From: Alphaproteobacteria bacterium
GTDB lineage: Bacteria > Pseudomonadota > Alphaproteobacteria > Puniceispirillales > UBA1172
DNA: 5,797 nucleotides
Direction: 5' to 3'
Assembly: GCA_023259875.1 (NCBI GenBank)
Contig: JALRFL010000060.1
Coordinates: forward strand, 1-5,797
A model generated the notes under the pieces. The model worked only from the letters and a program-made list of their open reading frames with translations. It had not been told where the DNA came from and did not search any database. How positions within the stretch are numbered: position 1 is the stretch's first letter; each line of letters opens with the position of its first letter. Below are positions 1 through 5,175 of the stretch, piece by piece. The translations under genes were made by a program, and so were the position numbers.

Positions 1-720
1 CGGAATACCAACGCTTACCCAAATCACCATCGCGGCAAGGGCAAAAATCCCAAGGGTGATGCGCCATATTGGTAACGGATGACCTGTCAATAATTGCCGT
101 TTTCGCGATTGATAGCGCATAAAAACAGCCGACAAAGCCGCTATCAAAAGCACAATACCGGCGAATCCTGCGCCGCTTTGCCAAATGGGATAGGGCAGAA
201 ACAACCCTTCGAGATTAACGCTAACCACGCCGGGGATAAGATCAAACTTGCCCCGTTTGTCTGGAAACGCCCGAAGCACCGTAAAATACCAAAAAAACAA
301 TTGCAGAAGCAGGGGAAGGTTACGCAACACTTCTACATATACTGTCGCAAAACTGCGCAGGATCAGGTTATTAGAGAGGCGCATAATGCCGACCAAAAAA
401 CCAATAATGGTCGCCGCAATCACCCCAAATACCGCCACCACAAGGGTGTTAACGATCCCGATCAGATAGACATCCCAATAGGTGGATTGCCCCACCTCAT
501 AGCTAAACAGCCAAGTCCCTAGCGTTGGCGCAATTTGAAACCCTGCATTTTGTTCAAGAAACCCAAAGCCAAGGGATTTATTCAACTTATCCAGATTCTG
601 TGAGGTGTTGGTGATCAGCCACCATAAGCTAAACAGCACAAGCCCTAGTAAAATCACCTGCGCCAGAATTCCGCGGATACGCGCATCATTCAAAAAATCA
701 AATGGGCCGGAAGGTTTCAT
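1..720 (-). CDS. aapQ: General L-amino-acid ABC transporter, permease AapQ/BztB (3' end outside window)
   Basis: This is the N-terminal 240 codons of an inner-membrane permease that, with AapM, forms the channel of the Aap/Bzt amino-acid importer. The frame is open to the window edge. The protein begins MKPSGPFDFLNDARIRGIL, followed by a first membrane segment (about residues 19-37), a periplasmic stretch, and a second segment (about 84-110, IGIVNTLVVAVFGVIAATII). The His/Glu-type permease signature EVLRNLPLLLQLFFWYF follows at about 129-145. A further segment is at about 185-200, and another begins near the edge. The long periplasmic insertion between the first two segments is typical of AapQ/BztB rather than of short HisM-type permeases. 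It lies 125 bp downstream of aapJ, the usual order. The start is uncertain: an in-frame ATG at 750 would add ten residues (MDRVRKRNPN), and an in-frame stop lies at 775-777. Neither start has a strong Shine-Dalgarno sequence. Confidence 0.9.
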   Translation of the reverse strand, partial: MKPSGPFDFLNDARIRGILAQVILLGLVLFSLWWLITNTSQNLDKLNKSLGFGFLEQNAGFQIAPTLGTWLFSYEVGQSTYWDVYLIGIVNTLVVAVFGVIAATIIGFLVGIMRLSNNLILRSFATVYVEVLRNLPLLLQLFFWYFTVLRAFPDKRGKFDLIPGVVSVNLEGLFLPYPIWQSGAGFAGIVLLIAALSAVFMRYQSRKRQLLTGHPLPIWRITLGIFALAAMVIWVSVGIP

Positions 721-799
721 GTTTGGATTCCGTTTTCTCACTCGATCCATTTTTATCACAGGCTGAAATTGTTTTCATAACCCATGACAGAAAATAAAA

Positions 800-830
800 A
801 GACACCCATCCGATGATGGGATGGGTGTCT
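800..830 (-). terminator. Hairpin with U-rich tail between aapJ and aapQ (attenuator)
   Basis: A perfect 11-bp inverted repeat (AGACACCCATC at 800-810 against GATGGGTGTCT at 820-830) encloses a 9-nt loop. On the minus strand it is followed directly by TTTTTATTTT (790-799). This is the layout of an intrinsic terminator acting on the minus-strand transcript. It sits 15 bp past the aapJ stop, inside what is normally a single aapJQMP operon. The likely role is therefore partial termination and 3'-end protection of the binding-protein mRNA, so that binding protein outnumbers permease. That role is inferred from similar solute-binding-protein operons. Confidence 0.8.
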
Positions 831-845
831 GATATCTTTATATCC

Positions 846-1859
846 TTAGCGGATTGGGGCGGCGTAAAGAATTCCGCCTTTATTCCAAAGTGCGTTCACA
901 CCGCGGTCAAGCCCAAGTGGGGTGTCAGGGCCAACATTGGCATCATAGGATTCGCCATAGTTGCCAACGGCCTTGATGATATTAGCTGCCCAGTCATTGC
1001 TAAGGCCAAGCTCTTCACCAAAGTTACCTTCTGATCCCAGAAGACGCTTAATCGCAGGATTGTCTGAACCCATCATTTGACCAACATTAGCTTTGGTCAC
1101 GCCGAGTTCTTCGGCATTGATCATCGCGTTCAGTGTCCAGCGAACAATGTTGAACCACTGATCGTCACCTTGACGAACAACAGGGCCAAGAGGCTCTTTG
1201 GAAATGATTTCCGGCAGAACGGTATGCGCCGAAGGATTGGCCAGCTTTGTCCGCTGAGCGGCTAGGCCAGAACGGTCTGTGGTATAAACATCACAACGGC
1301 CAGCGTCATACGCGGCAACAACCTCATCGGCTTTTTCAAACGCAACAAGGTTAAAGCTCATATTGTTAGCGCGGAAATAGTCGGTGATATTCAGTTCGGT
1401 GGTTGTGCCTGTGTTGGTGCAAATGTTAGCGCCATCCAGTTCGGTGGCTGATTTTACGCCAAGTGATGATGGCACCATCATGCCCTGACCATCATAATAG
1501 TTAACACCAGCAAAGTTCAAACCTAGCTGAGTGTCACGCGTCATGGTCCAAGTGGTGTTACGCGACAGAATGTCGATCTCACCCGAAGACAGAGCGGTAA
1601 AGCGCTGTTTTGCTGATAGGGGGGTAAAGCGCACTTTGCTGCTATCCCCAAACACCGCCGCGGCTACGCCATGGCAGAAGTCCACATCAATACCTGTCCA
1701 ATTGCCGTTATCATCAGCATTTGAAAACCCTGGTAGACCTTGGCTGACGCCGCACTGAACATAGCCCCGTGCTCTCACATCATCAAGTGTTGCCGCTTGT
1801 GCGAAACCAGCAACAGCCATAGCACCTGCTGCGATAGCAAATGTCAAAATTTTCTTCAT
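846..1859 (-). CDS. aapJ: General L-amino-acid ABC transporter, periplasmic binding protein AapJ/BztA
   Basis: This 337-residue protein is the periplasmic receptor that delivers L-amino acids to the AapQM-P importer. Residues 1-22 form a Sec signal peptide: KK near the N-terminus, a hydrophobic core, and the cleavage motif AQA before ATLDD. The mature protein starts with the family-typical TLDDVRARGYVQCGVSQGLPGFS. It carries DILSRNTTWTMTRD (about 96-109), a hallmark of the AapJ/BztA branch of polar amino-acid-binding proteins. It also has GRCDVYTTDRSGLAAQR in the second lobe and cysteines at 36 and 62 near the N-terminus. Length matches the family (about 340). A strong Shine-Dalgarno sequence AGGAGAG (1865-1871) is well spaced from the ATG at 1859, which fixes the start. 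A sigma-70-like promoter lies upstream and an attenuator hairpin downstream. Broad amino-acid specificity is known for the family; the actual substrate here is not shown. Confidence 0.93.
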   Translation of the reverse strand: MKKILTFAIAAGAMAVAGFAQAATLDDVRARGYVQCGVSQGLPGFSNADDNGNWTGIDVDFCHGVAAAVFGDSSKVRFTPLSAKQRFTALSSGEIDILSRNTTWTMTRDTQLGLNFAGVNYYDGQGMMVPSSLGVKSATELDGANICTNTGTTTELNITDYFRANNMSFNLVAFEKADEVVAAYDAGRCDVYTTDRSGLAAQRTKLANPSAHTVLPEIISKEPLGPVVRQGDDQWFNIVRWTLNAMINAEELGVTKANVGQMMGSDNPAIKRLLGSEGNFGEELGLSNDWAANIIKAVGNYGESYDANVGPDTPLGLDRGVNALWNKGGILYAAPIR

Positions 1860-1888
1860 TGATTCTCTCCTCAGAAAATTGAATCTTT

Positions 1889-1928
1889 AGTGATCTTAAA
1901 GTGATCATTTTAATTAACTGCAATTAAA
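1889..1928 (-). promoter_or_regulatory. Candidate operator: palindrome over the -10 box plus 11-bp direct repeat
   Basis: Two patterns surround the predicted aapJ transcription start. First, a perfect 7-bp inverted repeat, TTTAATT at 1909-1915 and AATTAAA at 1922-1928, with a 6-bp spacer, covers the proposed -10 box. Second, AGTGATC occurs at 1889-1895 and again at 1900-1906 (plus-strand reading), a spacing of 11 bp, about one helical turn. Such an arrangement is compatible with a repressor site. The region is AT-rich, so the palindrome could arise by chance. I do not recognise the binding protein. Confidence 0.35.
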
Positions 1929-1951
1929 CCCAGTTATGAGCCTATTGTCTA
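1923..1951 (-). promoter_or_regulatory. Sigma-70-type promoter for aapJ
   Basis: On the minus strand, a -35 box TAGACA (1946-1951, five of six matches to TTGACA) is followed by exactly 17 bp and a -10 box TTTAAT (1923-1928, five of six matches to TATAAT). The predicted transcription start is near 1916, giving a leader of roughly 55 nt before aapJ with the Shine-Dalgarno sequence at 1865-1871. It lies between the creatinase terminator and aapJ, as expected for an independent transcription unit. Confidence 0.65.
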
Positions 1952-1982
1952 GTTATATGTGATTTTAACATAATCTGAAAAC

Positions 1983-2012
1983 GTCTGAGGCCAATAGCAA
2001 ATGGCCCCAGAC
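1983..2012 (-). terminator. Terminator-like hairpin downstream of creatinase
   Basis: GTCTGGGGCCA (2012-2002) can pair with TGGCCTCAGAC (1993-1983) on the minus strand, giving an 11-bp stem with one G-U wobble and an 8-nt loop. On the plus strand the wobble becomes an A-C mismatch, so the hairpin is better suited to the minus-strand transcript. It starts about 37 bp past the creatinase stop and is followed by the short run GTTTT. The U-tract is weak, so termination may be incomplete. A run of A (plus strand) lies on the other side. Confidence 0.6.
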
Positions 2013-2048
2013 CGAAAAAAAAGAGGGATGTTAGCATAAGTCGCCCAC

Positions 2049-3257
2049 TTACGCGGCGATGATATTATGCTCCATCCCATATGGGAAGCCAGTTATGTTA
2101 ATGCTTCCATTTTCGGTAACCACGAGAATATCATGTTCGCGATATCCCCCTCGCCCCGGTTCATCATTACCGATAGTGATCATAGGTTCCATGGATACCA
2201 CCATGCCCGGTTCAAGAATCGTGTCAATATCCTCACGCAATTCTAACCCTGCCTCACGGCCATAATAATGTGATAACACCCCAAAGGAATGCCCATATCC
2301 AAAACTGCGGCGCTCCAGATATCCTAATTCTTGGAAATGATCATTAAGTGCGGCGGTAATGCCAGAGCAAGTTGCCCCCGGCTTAATCAGGCTAAGCCCG
2401 TGTTCATGCACCGCGAGGTTCGCTTCCCACGCTTTCCGTGTTGCCGCATCAGGTTCACCCAGAAACATCGTCCTCTCCAGCGCCGTATAATAGCCAGAGA
2501 TCATAGGAAAGGTGTTTAAGGACAGCAAATCACCTGCCTGAAGTTTGCGGCAAGTTACGGGATTATGCGCGCCATCCGTGTTCAAATCTGATTGAAACCA
2601 GACCCAGCTATCACGCATTTCACTATCGGGGAACCGATCAGCAATAGCCGCTTCCATCGCGTCACGACCAGCCATGGCGATATCAATCTCGCGCATCCCG
2701 ACCTTGATGGCGGAATGAATGGCATAGCCGCCAATATCCGCCACTTCAGCGCCAGCCTTGATCAGGGCAATCTCTTCATCAGATTTGCGCATCCGATCTG
2801 CCATGGTATCTGGCGCGATATCCAGCCATTCTGCCTCAGAAATGGCCTGCGCAAACTGATCTCTGATCTGAAGGGTGGCATGATCATATTCAATCCCAAT
2901 GCGCTTAACCCCCGGTAACAGATTGGCAATGGCACGAAAATAATTGCCGCGTTGCCAATCGGTATAGGTGATATTGTCATCTACCGAACGCCGCCAAGGT
3001 TGTCCGGCGTCAATCGCGGCAGAAACGGTGACACATTGATCATGGGTGATCACCGCGGCATAAGGCCGACCAAAGGCACAGTAAAGAAACCCTGTGTAAT
3101 AAGCGACATTATGCATAGAGGTAAGGATAATGGCCTCAATATTCTGTTTGGCCATGCGTTGTCTGATCGACCCTAAACGACGCCGGTATTCACTATCAGA
3201 AAAAGGCAAAGCCGCCTTTGTTCCATTATGGAAGCGATAAAATTGTGGTCTTGTCAT
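2049..3257 (-). CDS. Creatinase (creatine amidinohydrolase, EC 3.5.3.3)
   Basis: This 402-residue cytosolic enzyme hydrolyses creatine to sarcosine and urea. It aligns end to end, with about one residue difference in length, to the Pseudomonas putida creatinase as I recall it. Long shared blocks include FGRPYA (62-67), QPWRR (86-90), NTDGAHNPVT (226-235), SGYYTALERT (254-263), GYGHSFG (320-326), HYYGREAGLELRED (330-343) and EPGMVVSMEPMI (349-360). Active-site equivalents are present: Phe62, Arg64, catalytic His231 (His232 in P. putida), Tyr257, Glu261, Arg334 and Glu357. An N-terminal creatinase domain precedes a pita-bread (M24-fold) domain. Two aspartates that bind metal in M24 peptidases are Asn248 and Ala259 here, as expected for the metal-independent creatinase branch. 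The start is supported by AAGGGAG (3265-3271), 7 nt before the ATG. The leader is highly structured and a terminator-like hairpin follows, suggesting a single-gene unit. An uncharacterised creatinase-like hydrolase with another guanidino substrate is possible but less likely. Confidence 0.93.
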   Translation of the reverse strand: MTRPQFYRFHNGTKAALPFSDSEYRRRLGSIRQRMAKQNIEAIILTSMHNVAYYTGFLYCAFGRPYAAVITHDQCVTVSAAIDAGQPWRRSVDDNITYTDWQRGNYFRAIANLLPGVKRIGIEYDHATLQIRDQFAQAISEAEWLDIAPDTMADRMRKSDEEIALIKAGAEVADIGGYAIHSAIKVGMREIDIAMAGRDAMEAAIADRFPDSEMRDSWVWFQSDLNTDGAHNPVTCRKLQAGDLLSLNTFPMISGYYTALERTMFLGEPDAATRKAWEANLAVHEHGLSLIKPGATCSGITAALNDHFQELGYLERRSFGYGHSFGVLSHYYGREAGLELREDIDTILEPGMVVSMEPMITIGNDEPGRGGYREHDILVVTENGSINITGFPYGMEHNIIAA

Positions 3258-3335
3258 GTGATGACTCCCTTCATCAAAACCAGTTTTGACTCGGGAGTCT
3301 TATGAAAACCCAAACTCCCGAGATGACGATCCCGG
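3258..3335 (-). promoter_or_regulatory. Creatinase leader with mutually exclusive hairpins, one masking the ribosome-binding site
   Basis: Read on the minus strand, three overlapping pairings are possible. Hairpin 0 joins CCGGGA (3335-3330) to TCTCGG (3323-3318) with a 6-nt loop and one G-U pair. Hairpin 1 joins CTCGGGAGT (3322-3314) to ACTCCCGAG (3298-3290), 9 perfect base pairs. Hairpin 2 joins GACTCCC (3299-3293) to GGGAGTC (3269-3263), 7 base pairs covering the creatinase Shine-Dalgarno core GGGAG. It encloses a further TCAAAA/TTTTGA stem. Hairpins 0 and 1 compete, as do 1 and 2. Hairpin 1 would free the ribosome-binding site and hairpin 2 would hide it, the logic of a translational switch. 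This requires transcription to start upstream of about 3335, which I could not establish. No known riboswitch consensus was recognised. Confidence 0.45.
3274..3289. repeat. 16-bp palindrome TCAAAACCAGTTTTGA before creatinase
   Basis: Seven-base arms TCAAAAC and GTTTTGA flank a central CA, ending 16 bp upstream of the creatinase start codon. The symmetry and length suit a dimeric repressor such as a GntR-type regulator. It could equally act in RNA as a 6-bp stem with a CUGG tetraloop nested inside the helix that masks the ribosome-binding site. No regulator gene is present in the window. Confidence 0.4.
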
Positions 3336-3472
3336 CGTTCAGGATATAAAAATCAAATCAGAAATATGGTTTTGGCGGTTAAGCCGCCGCGAATGACGCC
3401 ATCATTCAAATCTCATTTACGCGCCTATCCATGGCTTTGTAAAGTGCCTTTTTTCGCCTGCTAACAAACCGA
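3336..3472 (-). other. Intergenic region between sitD and the creatinase leader
   Basis: No gene is visible. It should hold the end of the sit transcript and the creatinase promoter. A short GC-rich hairpin, GGCGG and CCGCC around a 5-nt loop (3374-3388), is a weak terminator candidate because no U-run follows. A perfect inverted repeat GAATGA-N5-TCATTC lies at 3391-3407 and may be a protein-binding site. An AT-rich stretch at 3343-3370 contains a -10-like TTATAT or TATATC (3343-3349), but no acceptable -35 box sits 16-18 bp upstream. The creatinase promoter is therefore either activator-dependent or not recognised. Confidence 0.4.
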
Positions 3473-4315
3473 TTAAACACGCCGCATTTCGGCACGCTGA
3501 CGGGCAAGATATAGCCGCCGCGCAAGGGCCAACAGAAACATCATGGTCAGAATCAAAATAATAGTCGGCGCCGGGGCACTGTTTATGAAAAAACTAAGAT
3601 ACACCCCCCCTGTCATGGCAATGATTGCGATCAAAACCGAAACCCATAACATCGCCGAAAACCGCCGCACCATAAGAAAGGCAATAGCCCCGGGCGCGAT
3701 CAGCAACCCGATAGCCAAGATTAAACCCGTGGCGGTCAGCGTCGCCACAATTGTTAAGGACAACATAGTAAGCAGGCCATAGTGGATGAGTTGCACCGGT
3801 AGACCACTTGTCCGCGCTTGGGGCAGATCAAAACTATGCAGCATCAGGTCTTTCCATTTCACCGCCACCAGCAAACACACCGGCACCGCGATCAGCGCGG
3901 TTAACATCAGCTCATCTTTATTAACCCCTAACAAGTGACCAAAGAGAATGTGATCAAGATGCAAATCAGACTCGATAGAGGCATAAATCACAATCCCCAA
4001 CCCAAACATCCCTGAAAACACAACCCCCATAACGGTATCTTGTTTCAAGCGGCTATGGCTGCTGATAAAGCCCGTGGCCATGGCACAGAACATTCCTGCC
4101 AGAAACGCCCCAAGGACAAGCGGAAAGCCAAAGATATAGGCCAGCACAACCCCCGGCAAAATAGCATGGCTGACCGCATCACCCATCAACGCCCAGCCTT
4201 TCAACACCAGAAAACACGATAGCAACGCCGTCGGCACAGCAACCACAATCGCCATCACAAACGCCTTTTGCATAAAGGCAAATTGAAACGGCAAGATCAG
4301 ATCAGCCCAATCCAT
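3473..4315 (-). CDS. sitD: Sit-type divalent-metal ABC transporter, permease SitD
   Basis: This 280-residue inner-membrane protein belongs to the ABC-3 family (SitC/SitD, MntB, TroC/D, ZnuB). With SitC it forms the pore for Mn2+ and possibly Fe2+ or Zn2+ import. Seven to eight hydrophobic segments are visible, at about 17-39, 50-80, 93-113, 136-152, 178-200, 203-216, 222-244 and 250-265. The family motif GDAVSHAILPG is at 45-55, and HILFGHLLGV (122-131) is characteristic of the second Sit permease. The glycine-rich TGLILAIGLLIAPGAIAFLM block is at 196-215. The C-terminus is basic, RRLYLARQRAEMRRV. Its ATG shares one base with the sitC stop (TAATG), indicating translational coupling, and an AGGAAA stretch lies just upstream. 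It is the last gene of the operon. Metal specificity cannot be read from the sequence; Mn2+ is inferred from the resemblance to SitD. Confidence 0.88.
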   Translation of the reverse strand: MDWADLILPFQFAFMQKAFVMAIVVAVPTALLSCFLVLKGWALMGDAVSHAILPGVVLAYIFGFPLVLGAFLAGMFCAMATGFISSHSRLKQDTVMGVVFSGMFGLGIVIYASIESDLHLDHILFGHLLGVNKDELMLTALIAVPVCLLVAVKWKDLMLHSFDLPQARTSGLPVQLIHYGLLTMLSLTIVATLTATGLILAIGLLIAPGAIAFLMVRRFSAMLWVSVLIAIIAMTGGVYLSFFINSAPAPTIILILTMMFLLALARRLYLARQRAEMRRV

Positions 4316-5175
4316 TAGCTTTTCCTACCTTGTTTTAATGTCCTATGCGCTTGTCGGTGGCTCGCCAAAAGCCCATGTTTCGGGGCAAAGATAAAGACCA
4401 CAAAAAAGATCAGCATCTGAAGCGTGACAATCACACCACCAGTTGCGCCATCAATAAAATAGCTAAGATAAGTACCAAAAAAACTAGAACTCGCCCCTAT
4501 CAGCACCGATACCGCCACCAACCGCGGAAACCGATCACACATCAAATAGGCCGTTGCCCCCGGCGTGATCACCATCGCAATCACCAAAAATGCCCCGACG
4601 GTTTGCATCGCCGCTACCACAGATGCGGACAACAACATGAAAAAAAGCAACTTTAAGCGTTCGGGTTTAAGCCCCATGCTACGAGCGTGATTTTCATCAA
4701 AAAAGGTCACCATCAGGTCTTTCCACCGCGCCAGCAGGATCACCATGGTTACCGCCGCAATCATCACCAGCTGCAACATATCATAAGGCGTAATGGATAA
4801 AATATTGCCAAACACAATTGTCTCAACGGATATTGCCATGGGCCAGAGCGACATCAAGAACAGCCCAAGCCCAAAGAATGCGGTAAATATGATTCCGATC
4901 ACCGCATCAATTTTTAACCCTGAACGTTCTGACAAAAACAGCATCGAGCCAGCGGCAAGACCGCCAGCCACAAACGCACCAAGGGCAAATGGCAAGCCGA
5001 TCATATAGGCTACCGCCACCCCCGGCACCACAGAATGCGAAAGCGCATCCCCGATCAGCGACCACCCTTTCAGCATAAGATACGCGGATAAAAACGCACA
5101 GATGGCACCAACACATCCAGCTACCAGCATGGCATTGACCATGTATTGATAATTAAAGGGCTCAAGCCAAATCAT
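4315..5175 (-). CDS. sitC: Sit-type divalent-metal ABC transporter, permease SitC
   Basis: This 286-residue ABC-3 family membrane protein is the partner of SitD. It starts MIWLEPFNYQYMVNAMLVAGCVGAICAFL and shows hydrophobic segments at about 12-35, 48-80, 90-110, 132-149, 175-203, 218-240 and 246-264. The GDALSHSVVPG motif is at 42-52. VGAFLVIAMVITPGATAYLM, the family's conserved membrane block, spans 193-212. RWKDLMVTFFDENHARSMGL (150-169) is the cytoplasmic loop that contacts the ATPase in this family. The ATG overlaps the stop of the upstream ATPase frame (ATGA), so translation is probably coupled. An AAGG element lies about 11-14 nt upstream of the start. The C-terminal tail is rich in His, Arg and Lys. 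Both permeases appear intact even though the ATPase frame is not. Confidence 0.88.
   Translation of the reverse strand: MIWLEPFNYQYMVNAMLVAGCVGAICAFLSAYLMLKGWSLIGDALSHSVVPGVAVAYMIGLPFALGAFVAGGLAAGSMLFLSERSGLKIDAVIGIIFTAFFGLGLFLMSLWPMAISVETIVFGNILSITPYDMLQLVMIAAVTMVILLARWKDLMVTFFDENHARSMGLKPERLKLLFFMLLSASVVAAMQTVGAFLVIAMVITPGATAYLMCDRFPRLVAVSVLIGASSSFFGTYLSYFIDGATGGVIVTLQMLIFFVVFIFAPKHGLLASHRQAHRTLKQGRKS

Noticed and set aside
94..522. Plus-strand open frame of 142 codons
   Set aside because: It lies antisense to the clearly recognisable aapQ sequence, has a low-complexity, Lys/His/Gln-rich composition and shows no recognisable domain.
2592..2918. Plus-strand open frame of 108 codons
   Set aside because: It is fully antisense to conserved creatinase and has no family resemblance.
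2049..3257. Annotation as Xaa-Pro aminopeptidase or DMSP lyase DddP, which share the fold
   Set aside because: The whole-length match is to creatinase, the Asp metal ligands are replaced, and the sequence does not match DddP motifs or its longer N-terminus.
3258..3335. Known guanidine or glycine riboswitch
   Set aside because: No ACGR-loop tandem hairpins and no glycine aptamer core sequence were found in the leader.
3433..3454. Plus-strand GGCTTT/AAAGTGCC hairpin followed by six T, resembling a terminator
   Set aside because: The stem has a 2-nt bulge and no plus-strand gene precedes it. On the minus strand the T-run becomes an A-run and gives no terminator.
4345..4656. Plus-strand open frame of 103 codons rich in Arg, His and Lys
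   Set aside because: It is antisense to sitC. The basic composition is what the complement of hydrophobic membrane codons gives.
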